Below are positions 1 through 7,611 of a stretch of 64,000 bases of DNA, piece after piece. The position numbers were made by a program, and so were the translations under genes. Position 1 is the first letter of the stretch, and every line of letters begins with the position of its first letter. Location of the stretch: assembly GCA_903844815.1 (NCBI GenBank), contig CAIMVD010000205.1, forward strand, positions 1 through 64,000, given 5' to 3'. Below the pieces are notes generated by a model. The model was not told the origin of the DNA and searched no databases. It saw only the letters and a list, made by a program, of their open reading frames with translations. This DNA comes from an uncultured Bacteroidota bacterium. Lineage in GTDB: Bacteria > Bacteroidota > Bacteroidia > Bacteroidales > VadinHA17.

Positions 1-1
1 A

Positions 2-466
2 AACGCACAGGGAGCACCTCTTGTACTGATTGATGGAAACGAGGCAAGTTTTGAAGATTTGATCTATCTGCCAATTTCAGACATTGACAGGATAGATGTG
101 CTTAAACAAGTTGCAACAACAAGCGTTTTTGGCATGAGAGGTGGAAGCGGAGTTATAAACCTCATTACCAGGGCAGGAGGTCCGGCATATATACCTGTAG
201 ATTACTCACTGAATACCAGGATTTCGGGGTATAGTGCTTCACGTATTTTCTATTCTCCGCAACATCATGACAATTCAAACTCAGACTATAACCCTGATCT
301 GAGATCAACTCTTCTGTGGAAACCTGATATTAACCTGGTGGGAAATGAAGAAGTAAATATAAAATATTACAATGGAGATAATCCATCAGTAATCAGGATC
401 GGTGCAGAGGGCATTACTTCAACAGGGATACCGGTGACAGGAACGGCAGAATATGAAATAAGATAG
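2..466 (+). CDS. TonB plug-domain protein, C-terminal part (5' end outside window)
   Basis: The reading frame is open from base 2, so the gene begins before the window; 154 codons and the stop are visible. The visible part opens with a TonB-receptor plug signature: VLIDGNEA, then DIDRIDVLKQ, then SVFGMRGGSGVINLITR. In an ordinary TonB-dependent receptor the plug is N-terminal and is followed by a beta-barrel of 500 or more residues. Here only about 95 residues follow the plug before the stop, so no barrel exists. This fits the Bacteroidota family of long periplasmic proteins that carry MG2-like and CarboxypepD_reg-like domains and end in a plug domain. The substrate is unknown. The N-terminal domains cannot be seen, so the family assignment is an inference. 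Confidence 0.75.
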   Translation, partial: NAQGAPLVLIDGNEASFEDLIYLPISDIDRIDVLKQVATTSVFGMRGGSGVINLITRAGGPAYIPVDYSLNTRISGYSASRIFYSPQHHDNSNSDYNPDLRSTLLWKPDINLVGNEEVNIKYYNGDNPSVIRIGAEGITSTGIPVTGTAEYEIR

Positions 467-594
467 TTAATTCCGCTATTCTGACTATTTCAATTAAATC
501 ACAACTAAGATTATTCCAGTAATAAAAAAGAATAGAAAAATTTCACTTGAGAATCGCCGCTTCTTCCCCTCGCCCTAATAAAAATGAAATGTCA

Positions 595-664
595 TTCCGA
601 ACGAATCCGCCGTAAATAATTCCCGATCAACATGATGATTAGTTTAAGGCGGAGTAGTGAGGAA
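595..664. repeat. Imperfect inverted repeat, possible dispersed intergenic element
   Basis: The left arm is 595-611 and the right arm 648-664. When paired, 12 of 17 positions match and the innermost 6 bp (tccgcc/ggcgga) are perfect. The loop is about 36 nt and AT-rich. It is not a terminator because there is no T-tract. Whether it recurs elsewhere in the genome cannot be seen from this window. Confidence 0.45.
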
Positions 665-803
665 CCGAGTACCGCCCCAGCGGGACGAGCTCACCGAAGG
701 TAATCTTATGCTTCATTGTAAATCACTCTGAATCCTGCCACCTTTTCCAAAGTTAATAATTGTTAATTCAGATCGTAAGGATATGTTCAATAGCAATTTT
801 CCA

Positions 804-811
804 TACTTTTG
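804..811 (+). promoter_or_regulatory. Bacteroidota-type -7 element upstream of the M28 peptidase
   Basis: TACTTTTG matches the TAnnTTTG consensus of Bacteroidota primary-sigma promoters and ends 37 nt before the ATG at 849. A clear TTG at the expected -33 distance is not visible, so only the -7 box is supported. Confidence 0.5.
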
Positions 812-848
812 AATCTTACCACAGGTATTAACCAAACTTAATTTAACT

Positions 849-2411
849 ATGAAAATCAAAAAGTTCTATTCAGGACTGTTCCTGCTGATGTTTCTGCCGT
901 TTATCCTTTCTGCCCAGAAGGAAAACCTCGATCTGGGAATGGTCTACAAGATCAAGCAGGAAGGATCACGTGGATCATCAATTGAAGATATTGCCTTCGG
1001 GTTAACCGACCTTGCAGGTCCGAGACTGACCGGCTCGACTGGTGGCGCCAATGCCAACGAATGGGCAAAGAAAAAAATGGAAGAGATAGGTCTTCAGAAT
1101 GTAAGGATCGAAGAAGCACGTGATTTTACACGCGGCGGATGGGATAATATGAAAGCCTATACTGCAATGACCGAACCATATTATTCAAACTTCGCATGTA
1201 ATCCGGTTGCATGGACAGGAAGTACGAATGGTCTTGTAAAAGGCGAAGTGGTTCTTGTGAGTGCCCAGACTGAAGCTGATCTGGAGAAATACAAGGGGAA
1301 ACTTGCAGGCAAGATCGTGCTTTTGCCAACCACTGCCACTTATCAGGTAAGCTTTGAGGCATTGGCAACAAGGTATACCGATGAGGAACTCAAAAATCTT
1401 GCAATGGCACAATCAGGAGGCCAGGGAGGAAGACCTCCAATGGACTTTACTGCCATGATGGCTCAGAGGGCGCTAAGGACAAAGATCACAGCAATGCTTA
1501 AAACTGAAGGTGTTGCATTAATCATAAATAACTCAGGAAACTTTAATGTTCCTCGTTCAACAGGCGCTAATTACAAGGCTGGTGATCCCGAACCAATTAC
1601 CGAAGTTAACCTTCCTCTCGAAGCAGCAGGAAGAATGGAACGTCTTCTTAAACGCAATATTCCTGTTAAGATGGAGGTTGAGATCCAGAACAGGTTTGTT
1701 CCTGCAAATAAGGTTTATAACGTAATCGGCGAAATTCCGGGCACAGACAAGCTCCTGAAAAATGAAGTTGTCCTCCTCGGCGGACATATCGATTCATGGC
1801 ACGGGAGTACAGGCGCTGCCGATAATGCTTCAGGTTGCATCGTGATGCTCGAGGCTGTAAGAATACTTAAAACACTTGAAGCTGCGCCCAAAAGGACAAT
1901 CAGGGTTGCTCTATGGGGCGGTGAAGAACAGGGCCTTAACGGCTCACGCGGATATGTTGAGAAATACCTTATGGATGCCACTACCCGCACGCATAAACCT
2001 GATTGGGATAAATTTGCTGCATATTTTAATATGGACAATGGCACAGGAAAATATCGTGGTATCTATATCCAGTCTAATGAGCTTGTAAGGGATATCTTCG
2101 CTGAATGGCTCAAACCATTTGCCGATATGGGTTGTTCTACTGTTACTATAAGGAATACAAGCGGAACCGACCACCTTTCATTTGACGGGGCAGGACTACC
2201 CGGCTTCCAGTTCATTCAGGACGAAATAGAGTACGACCGTGGCTATCATACCGTTATGGATACCTATGAAAGATTGTTAATGCCCGACCTAAGGCAGAAT
2301 GCAATAATCTCGGCCTCATTTGCATGGTTTGCAGCCCAGAGAGATGCAAAACTTCCCGGCAAGCCAGCTATGAAACAGGCTCCGGGTCAGCAGAGACCAG
2401 GAGGTTTTTAA
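849..2411 (+). CDS. M28 family metallopeptidase with PA-like insert, secreted
   Basis: A 520-residue zinc peptidase of the M28 (aminopeptidase Y / glutamate carboxypeptidase) type. An N-terminal signal peptide (about residues 1-22, ending LSAQ) indicates export to the periplasm or cell surface. Likely zinc ligands and catalytic residues of the co-catalytic site are visible in order: H313 in GGHIDSW, D325 in AADNASG, E359/E360 in GGEEQG, D396 in NMDNG and H467 in YHTVMD. Residues from about 120 to 290 form a PA-like insert before the catalytic core. The gene probably stands alone: it has its own -7 box upstream and a strong terminator just after the stop. The C-terminal tail is rich in Pro, Gly and Gln. 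The peptide substrate cannot be read from the sequence. Confidence 0.93.
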   Translation: MKIKKFYSGLFLLMFLPFILSAQKENLDLGMVYKIKQEGSRGSSIEDIAFGLTDLAGPRLTGSTGGANANEWAKKKMEEIGLQNVRIEEARDFTRGGWDNMKAYTAMTEPYYSNFACNPVAWTGSTNGLVKGEVVLVSAQTEADLEKYKGKLAGKIVLLPTTATYQVSFEALATRYTDEELKNLAMAQSGGQGGRPPMDFTAMMAQRALRTKITAMLKTEGVALIINNSGNFNVPRSTGANYKAGDPEPITEVNLPLEAAGRMERLLKRNIPVKMEVEIQNRFVPANKVYNVIGEIPGTDKLLKNEVVLLGGHIDSWHGSTGAADNASGCIVMLEAVRILKTLEAAPKRTIRVALWGGEEQGLNGSRGYVEKYLMDATTRTHKPDWDKFAAYFNMDNGTGKYRGIYIQSNELVRDIFAEWLKPFADMGCSTVTIRNTSGTDHLSFDGAGLPGFQFIQDEIEYDRGYHTVMDTYERLLMPDLRQNAIISASFAWFAAQRDAKLPGKPAMKQAPGQQRPGGF

Positions 2412-2420
2412 TATTTTTCT

Positions 2421-2456
2421 AAAAAGAGGCTTTATAAAAGTCCTCTTTTTTTTTTT
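2421..2456 (+). terminator. Rho-independent terminator of the M28 peptidase gene
   Basis: A perfect 9-bp stem (2421-2429 aaaaagagg with 2442-2450 cctcttttt) encloses a 12-nt loop and runs into a T-tract ending near 2456. It starts 10 nt after the stop codon. Confidence 0.85.
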
Positions 2457-2525
2457 CACAAGCACCGGAAACTGGGTTGATGCTCATGGCATAAAATTTG
2501 AGGTACAATTACAAACCATTCCACC

Positions 2526-2867
2526 ATGAAAAAGATAATTTCCTCAGTTATACTACTCCTTATGGTTTTCGTAAACTGTAAGAAAATTGAAATTGATACT
2601 CCTGATTGCATTACTGACCTGATTGCAAATACTGAGCATAATGTTTTTATGTGTGAGACCGGGGCAAGTGTTGATGAATACCTGTTTCAGGGCAACCTGG
2701 TTTATGTAATCGAACCCGGGAATTGCGGGGATGATATGCTAGCCCCTGTATTTGATTCTAACTGTAAAATGATCGGCGCCCTGGGTGGTTTTGCCGGCAA
2801 CATTTTAATCAACGACGTCCGATTCGATAAATATGCAGTTTTCCAGCGTAAAATCTGGAAAAACTAG
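2526..2867 (+). CDS. Small lipoprotein, DUF6970-like
   Basis: A 113-residue protein with a lipoprotein signal: a hydrophobic stretch followed by VFVNC, with the lipidated cysteine at C18. The mature part has further cysteines (in TPDC, MC, GNCGDD and SNCK) and the pattern YLFQGNLVYVIEPGNCGDD followed by DSNCKMIGALGG. This resembles small Bacteroidota lipoproteins grouped as DUF6970, whose function is unknown. That family name is from memory and is moderately secure. It follows the M28 terminator and faces the convergent M81 gene, so it is probably transcribed alone. Confidence 0.7.
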   Translation: MKKIISSVILLLMVFVNCKKIEIDTPDCITDLIANTEHNVFMCETGASVDEYLFQGNLVYVIEPGNCGDDMLAPVFDSNCKMIGALGGFAGNILINDVRFDKYAVFQRKIWKN

Positions 2868-2922
2868 TGACAAAAACTCCAAGCTATTTCGATAACTATT
2901 ACCTGATTAGCCTGATTCCTTC

Positions 2923-4428
2923 TTATTCCGGCTCCCACACCATGTCAGTATCAACAGGATAAGAAGGCCTGTGTATATTTTTATATGGCAAAGTTGGAAT
3001 GTCAAGATTGCAAAACCCCGATGTCAGGGCCATTAAATGAACTTTAGCAATGTCGCGCAGTTCAGGGAACAGGTAACCAAGTTTTACAACAACAATTCTA
3101 TAATCAAGTGGGTTTAAACCAGCCTCATTGAAATCCCTTAATTCAGTGAAGGAACGACGTGTTTTTAAGATCACGGTTTTCACACCTTCTGTTTCAATAA
3201 CTGCTACTCCCCTGTCGGTATTCATTACCGAATCGGTTGAGATAAATATTACTTTAGCATCAATTGGGAGTGGCTTTCCAAAGACATTATCAATCCTTCC
3301 GCCTAAATCAAGAGTGATCTTCTTCCCAATACCTGCATTAATACAGGCCTTTAATGCCTCGGGATCCACAATGCCAGCCATAAGGACATTTTTACTCTTG
3401 TGCTTCAGCAATGCCTCTAAAACCTGAGTATTGTCGCCCGGAGCACCGGCAGTAGTATTATCGCCTGAATCAGAAATAAAGACCGTCGTGTCAGTGCATT
3501 CACCGGCCTTAACTATCATATCATCAATAGAACCGGAGGGCACATCAAGTTCAAGCTTCTTCCTGCTGTCCCAGATTTCTTTCGCCAGACGAACGGCTTC
3601 TTTCCTGGCCTGTACGCTGAATTTCTCATCCTTTGCTACTACAAAAACCCTCATTGCGGAACGGGGCAGATCAGCCCAGCAGTAACCTGCAAAAATTGAA
3701 GCATCCAGGAGCCCTTCAATTTTTGAGATGTCGGGGATCTGTACATAAATCGAATGCAGTGGTTCTACCTCGGTGATACTTTTTTCACCTGGTACCAGTA
3801 TTGGGATAACAACAGTTTCTATATCAGGCTTCCAACCATTTTTTAAGGCATCAACGAGCATTTGTGCAGCCCTGCTCCTTGTTTCTGCTCCGTCTCTGTG
3901 AGGCGCTGTGCGATAGGCAGTCAGCAAATCAATATTCTCAACAAACTCCGGCGATGGATTACCATGCAGGTCAAAACTACCTGATATAAGCACTTCCTCA
4001 CCAACGATTGCTCTTATTTCCTTTATCAGTGTTGCCTGTGCATCGTCATAACCCTCAACGTGCAGGGCGCCATGCATATCCATATAAATTCCATCAAGCT
4101 TTCCTGCATTTTTAAGATCTTCAATTATCTCATTCTTAAAATGTTCGAAAGCCTGACGTTCTACTACACCACCTGGCTGGGCATGGGCATGAAGAGTTGG
4201 GATGATCTCGATACCTGCATTTTTGAAAATCCCGGCCCATTTTTGGTCTTTAAGTACTTCAGGCCCGCGCAAAACCAGAAATTCTGATTCCTTAGTCAGG
4301 AAAGTAGCAAAGGTGTTTGATTCATGACTTATTCCCAGAGTAAGCACTCTCTTCTGCTTATTTTCAGTTTTACACGCAAAAAGTAAAAACAGCAATAATC
4401 CTGTCAGAAAAATTGTGAGCCGTTTCAT
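2923..4428 (-). CDS. M81 family (MlrC-like) metallopeptidase, lipoprotein
   Basis: A 501-residue protein with a lipoprotein signal (LLFAC, lipidated C19). The M81 family includes MlrC, which cleaves linear microcystin peptides, and many proteins of unknown substrate. Motifs visible in order are LGISHESNTF near the mature N-terminus, YMDMHGALHVEGYDD, GSFDLHGNPS, TAYRTAPHRDGAETR and DSGDNTTAGAPGDNT. The DLHGN and APHRDG segments carry the expected zinc-binding Asp and His residues. Most characterised relatives are cytoplasmic, so lipid anchoring is notable. The gene stands alone between convergent neighbours. Its role is probably breakdown or recycling of an amide- or peptide-containing compound; the name microcystinase should not be read as evidence of a toxin substrate. 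Confidence 0.88.
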   Translation of the reverse strand: MKRLTIFLTGLLLFLLFACKTENKQKRVLTLGISHESNTFATFLTKESEFLVLRGPEVLKDQKWAGIFKNAGIEIIPTLHAHAQPGGVVERQAFEHFKNEIIEDLKNAGKLDGIYMDMHGALHVEGYDDAQATLIKEIRAIVGEEVLISGSFDLHGNPSPEFVENIDLLTAYRTAPHRDGAETRSRAAQMLVDALKNGWKPDIETVVIPILVPGEKSITEVEPLHSIYVQIPDISKIEGLLDASIFAGYCWADLPRSAMRVFVVAKDEKFSVQARKEAVRLAKEIWDSRKKLELDVPSGSIDDMIVKAGECTDTTVFISDSGDNTTAGAPGDNTQVLEALLKHKSKNVLMAGIVDPEALKACINAGIGKKITLDLGGRIDNVFGKPLPIDAKVIFISTDSVMNTDRGVAVIETEGVKTVILKTRRSFTELRDFNEAGLNPLDYRIVVVKLGYLFPELRDIAKVHLMALTSGFCNLDIPTLPYKNIHRPSYPVDTDMVWEPE

Positions 4429-4553
4429 AATAAATAATTAGGGTTTAAAACTTGGTACAAGTGGTTGGTAAAGAAAACAAAGAGTTATTTGCTATACAAA
4501 CAAATTTATCGATTTTATTCCAGAATATCCATATGGTTCATCAATAAACTAAA

Positions 4554-4582
4554 AACCCTGACCTACAGCGTCGGTCAGGGTT
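4554..4582. repeat. Perfect 10-bp inverted repeat (orphan hairpin)
   Basis: Arms aaccctgacc (4554-4563) and ggtcagggtt (4573-4582) pair perfectly around a 9-nt loop. On the minus strand it is followed by moderately T-rich DNA (tttagtttat), so it could act as a weak leftward terminator, but no leftward gene lies immediately upstream of it. Nothing identifies its function. Confidence 0.55.
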
Positions 4583-4801
4583 CTATCCATGCAACATAGT
4601 TTGGCAGATCCTGCTGAGTATGGTTATCTAAGGATTTGGTTGAGTGAAGGACTCCTTATATTTTAATTATTTTAAATTCTGTTGAGATATGGTATTATAG
4701 CATGGGTATTTCCTATGAATCTCAGAAATTACTGCCTGATTATTTTCACGGATTTGGATGTGAGGAATATGAATAAATATTACATAAAAGTTGCAGACAA
4801 C

Positions 4802-4946
4802 TGGCTTCTACAGGCTCAGCCACCGTTGGAATCGTTGGTAATAATGTGGCTTCGACAAGCTCAGCCACCGGATTTCCAGATGTGCATTCCTACTTGTCTC
4901 CGTTGCCTGAGCCTGTAGAAGGCACCGTGTCACCTGAGCCTTTCTA
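4802..4946. repeat. Cluster of short repeats in direct and inverted orientation
   Basis: Copy 1 (4802-4825, tggcttctacaggctcagcc plus accg) and copy 2 (4847-4870, tggcttcgacaagctcagcc plus accg) differ at two positions. An inverted copy at about 4903-4926 contains a 15-nt perfect reverse complement (4907-4921) of 4805-4819. A fourth degenerate inverted copy begins near 4931 (cacctgagcctttctaaggg). The arms could fold into a large stem. The pattern looks like a dispersed REP-like or hairpin element in intergenic DNA. Confidence 0.65.
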
Positions 4947-5198
4947 AGGGAAATCTCTGCTATTTTGCGTATACTTCTTAAATATTTCCCTTAATTTATC
5001 TATGTTACCTATTTGGCAGCATGCTTATATAGAAAATGGAAAGTTCATATTTCAATTTTCTCAATATTTTTCAATAATTTACGGCAGATAATTACAATCC
5101 GGAGATTGCCAATCCCGGAAACAGGATTATTCGTGAGAGAAGAAACAAGCAATAGGTAATCAGCAAACAGGATGTCATTAACAGTCAATTAGTAAAAT

Positions 5199-5987
5199 AT
5201 GAAACAGAAAATTTACCAGGTCGATGCTTTTACTAATCAGGTTTTTTCAGGAAACCCGGCCGCGGTTTGTCCGCTTGAAACCTGGTTGAGCGATGAATTA
5301 ATGCAAAAAATTGCTGCCGAAAACAACCTTTCCGAAACAGTTTTTTACGTTAAAGATGGCGATAAATACCAGATTCGATGGTTCACACCGGAGGTTGAAG
5401 TAGACCTCTGCGGACATGCAACTTTGGCTGCTGCATATGTGCTTTTTAATTGTGAAAATCAAAAGAGATCTCTTATCGAGTTTTTTTCACATCGAAGTGG
5501 CTGGCTGTCAGTAACAAAAAATGAAGATTTGTATACGCTGGATTTCCCGGTTGACAATTATCTTCCGGTTGAGCTGTCAAAGAATATTATTGAGTGTTTT
5601 GACCTGCTGCCCAAACTTGCATATAAGGGAAGGAGTGACCATATGATAGTTTTCAATAATGAAAGGGAAATTAGAAATCTTAATCCCGATTTTGAAAAGA
5701 TTTCCAAACTCGACAGCAGGGGAGTAATCGTTACTGCCCGGGGAGAAAATAGCGATTTTGTCTCAAGGTTTTTCGGTCCGCAGGTAGGTATTCCTGAAGA
5801 TCCGGTAACAGGTTCTGCCCATACAATTCTTACACCATACTGGGCTAAGGAACTGAACAAACAGGACCTCACTGCCATACAGCTTTCAAAACGCAGAGGC
5901 TATCTGAAATGCACTATGGCAGGGGAACGTGTACTCATCAGCGGTGAAGCCAGATTATATCTTATAGGAGAGTTACAGGGATGGTGA
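5199..5987 (+). CDS. PhzF family epimerase/isomerase
   Basis: A 262-residue cytoplasmic protein of the PhzF family, which has two similar alpha/beta barrel halves and includes phenazine-pathway PhzF and many isomerases of unknown substrate. Family signatures are IYQVDAFTNQVFSGNPAAVC at the N-terminus, NNLSETVFYV with the expected catalytic Glu46, FTPEVEVDLCGHATLAAA, and IPEDPVTGSAHTILTPYW in the second half. The length is normal. No phenazine genes are nearby, so phenazine synthesis is not implied. No Shine-Dalgarno sequence precedes the ATG, as is usual in this phylum. Confidence 0.93.
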   Translation: MKQKIYQVDAFTNQVFSGNPAAVCPLETWLSDELMQKIAAENNLSETVFYVKDGDKYQIRWFTPEVEVDLCGHATLAAAYVLFNCENQKRSLIEFFSHRSGWLSVTKNEDLYTLDFPVDNYLPVELSKNIIECFDLLPKLAYKGRSDHMIVFNNEREIRNLNPDFEKISKLDSRGVIVTARGENSDFVSRFFGPQVGIPEDPVTGSAHTILTPYWAKELNKQDLTAIQLSKRRGYLKCTMAGERVLISGEARLYLIGELQGW

Positions 5988-6090
5988 ATGAAAGCCCTGT
6001 CAGGTGAAATCTTATTAGGAAAAATAGAAAGCGCCCCATCGCAGTGCGAAGCAGGAAAATCCTTCTGGTGTAACAAAAAGCTACTGATAA

Positions 6091-7365
6091 TTACTCGGTT
6101 ACATTAAAATTGCCATCCTTTGGCTTACCCTCTTTTATTTCATAGGCCATAAGCACGTTTCCATGCCTTACATACAAAACACCGTCGGCAATAACAGGAT
6201 GTGCAAAATGCTCTTTGGCTCCCTTCTCTATCCTGAACTGGCTCACTTCTTCCATCGCGGCCCCGTTAATTTTAATCAGGCTAACACGCCCGTTATCAGA
6301 ATAGCAATATAAATGATCATCTGCATAGATCAGACTGCCACGCAGATGGGGAAGTGTGGAAACAACATTTCCCGATTTCACGTCAATACACTTGAGTTTA
6401 TTATCATCAGAAGTGCAGTAGACATATTGATTTATTATTATAAAACCACCTATTGCATTTTTGACTTTCCCATTTCGCCATATTTCATTAACAGAATTGC
6501 CATCAGGAGATACTTTTAGTTTAAAGGCACCTGTTCCCTTCTCAACACCCGACACATTATACAGGAATCCTTCGGAATAAACCGGAGTATTGCTGTACTC
6601 GCCCTCTAGTTTAACCGAATCTTCCTTAAATGACCAAAGCAAATCACCATTTCGGGCATCCACTCCCAACAGGTAATTGTGCGATACAGTTACCAAAACA
6701 TTTCTCTCCTGAAGTTTTATCATAAAGGGAGAAACGTAAGAAGCAGGGTCGCTGAGGGCTTTCGATTTCCAGGCCTCTTTCCCCGAAAATCTGTCAAGAG
6801 CCACAATGCCTGCCTCCTCTCCACCCGGATAACAATACACATAATTCCCGTCCAACAGAAGCGATTCCGAAAACCCAAACATGTTTACTTTTCCTCCCAG
6901 ATCCTTAACAATGTCAACAGTCCAGATTTCTTTTCCTGATCCTGCCTCCAAACATGCAATCCTCCCATTTCCCGACGACACATATACAAGATCATTATAC
7001 ACCGTGGGTGTCGACCGTGAACCGGGAAAACTACCGGAATAACCTTCTCCAAAAAACTCAGAACCATTCGGAGTCTTCCACAAAAGCTTCCCATTCAGAT
7101 CAAAAGCAAAAACATGACTGATGCTGTCAATCTCACCATTTATAAATAGCTTTCCATCAGCAACAACGGGAGAGCCATAACCGTTTCCTATTCCTTCTGT
7201 CAGCCATAGCATTTTTGGACCTGAAGCAGGCCATATCTTAAGAAGATTCTGATCAGAATATATTCCGTCGCGATTTACACCACGCCATTGTGAAAGAGTT
7301 TGACTTTTAGCAGGAAAACATTCAGCAAATAGAAAAAAGAGGATTATTAAGCGACTATTTTTCAT
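6091..7365 (-). CDS. Secreted PQQ-like beta-propeller repeat protein
   Basis: About 424 residues with an N-terminal signal peptide (ending CFPAKSQ), then WRGVNRDGIY and a series of blades of the PQQ_2 / quinoprotein type. Repeated patterns such as GSPVVADGKLFING, STPTVYNDLVYVSSGNG and HPVIADGVLYVRHG are typical blade strands. Proteins of this type bind or scaffold other molecules in the periplasm; the sequence does not show that PQQ itself binds. The longest frame begins with TTG at 7380; I chose the ATG at 7365, which starts a clean signal peptide. The gene is monocistronic, with a very good promoter at 7407-7437. Confidence 0.85.
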   Translation of the reverse strand: MKNSRLIILFFLFAECFPAKSQTLSQWRGVNRDGIYSDQNLLKIWPASGPKMLWLTEGIGNGYGSPVVADGKLFINGEIDSISHVFAFDLNGKLLWKTPNGSEFFGEGYSGSFPGSRSTPTVYNDLVYVSSGNGRIACLEAGSGKEIWTVDIVKDLGGKVNMFGFSESLLLDGNYVYCYPGGEEAGIVALDRFSGKEAWKSKALSDPASYVSPFMIKLQERNVLVTVSHNYLLGVDARNGDLLWSFKEDSVKLEGEYSNTPVYSEGFLYNVSGVEKGTGAFKLKVSPDGNSVNEIWRNGKVKNAIGGFIIINQYVYCTSDDNKLKCIDVKSGNVVSTLPHLRGSLIYADDHLYCYSDNGRVSLIKINGAAMEEVSQFRIEKGAKEHFAHPVIADGVLYVRHGNVLMAYEIKEGKPKDGNFNVTE

Positions 7366-7406
7366 AGATAAGTATTTCAAGACTAAAGTATTTATTGGTT
7401 TGGAAT

Positions 7407-7437
7407 CAAAAGTATATGGATTATTTACAAAATCAAA
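7407..7437 (-). promoter_or_regulatory. Promoter of the PQQ-propeller gene
   Basis: On the minus strand TTTG (7437-7434) is followed after 19 nt by TACTTTTG (7414-7407). This matches both boxes and the spacing of Bacteroidota primary-sigma promoters. The ATG at 7365 lies 41 nt downstream of the -7 box. Confidence 0.7.
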
Positions 7438-7542
7438 TGGCCTTTGGCTTTTTTAATGATCTGTATTTCAGATACTTTAAAAAGAATTAACCTCTCTGTT
7501 TCATTTTTCTGTTCCTGAGCAAGGCAAAAGAGGAGTGGCTAC

Positions 7543-7592
7543 AAAAAAAAGGAGCCCCGCCGAAGCAGAACAATTTCTGCCCGAGGGGCTCC
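7543..7592 (-). terminator. Rho-independent terminator of the outer-membrane barrel gene
   Basis: Outer arms ggagcccc (7551-7558) and ggggctcc (7585-7592) pair perfectly, with an inner 6-bp stem gcagaa/ttctgc (7565-7570 with 7575-7580). On the minus strand the stem runs into eight Ts (7550-7543). It begins 19 nt after the stop of the barrel gene. Confidence 0.85.
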
Positions 7593-7611
7593 ACAAATTT
7601 CTCCGGAGTTA

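Larger units (their letters stand above)
467..848. other. Intergenic gap of 382 bp with an imperfect inverted repeat
   Basis: There is no credible coding sequence between the plug-domain gene and the M28 peptidase. Two 17-nt arms at 595-611 and 648-664 form an imperfect inverted repeat with 12 of 17 positions matching, anchored by tccgcc/ggcgga. GC-rich, non-coding-looking DNA follows to about 705 (ccgccccagcgggacg, then an accgaaggtaatct tail). Its composition differs from the AT-rich flanks at 467-560 and 710-848. It looks like a dispersed intergenic repeat element or structured RNA remnant rather than a gene. The promoter of the next gene is near the right end. Confidence 0.5.
4429..5198. 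other. Intergenic gap of 770 bp with hairpin and repeat cluster
   Basis: There is no convincing gene here. A short frame at 4682-4918 runs through a repeat cluster and has no recognisable protein. The gap contains a -7-like box for the leftward M81 gene (TAAATTTG on the minus strand, 4501-4508), a perfect 10-bp hairpin at 4554-4582, and a cluster of related 20-25 nt repeats in both orientations from 4802 to about 4946. From 4947 to 5198 the DNA is AT-rich and I see nothing else definite. Confidence 0.6.

Noticed and set aside
4682-4918. Plus-strand frame of 78 codons in the 4429-5198 gap
   Set aside because: It runs straight through the repeat cluster, and its repeated QAQPP-like peptides come from the DNA repeats rather than from a protein.
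5199-5987. Phenazine biosynthesis, suggested by the PhzF homologue
   Set aside because: No other phenazine gene is present; most PhzF-family members act on unknown substrates.
6091-7365. PQQ-dependent dehydrogenase
   Set aside because: The protein has propeller blades but I cannot see the PQQ-binding and catalytic residues of alcohol or glucose dehydrogenases, so only the fold is claimed.
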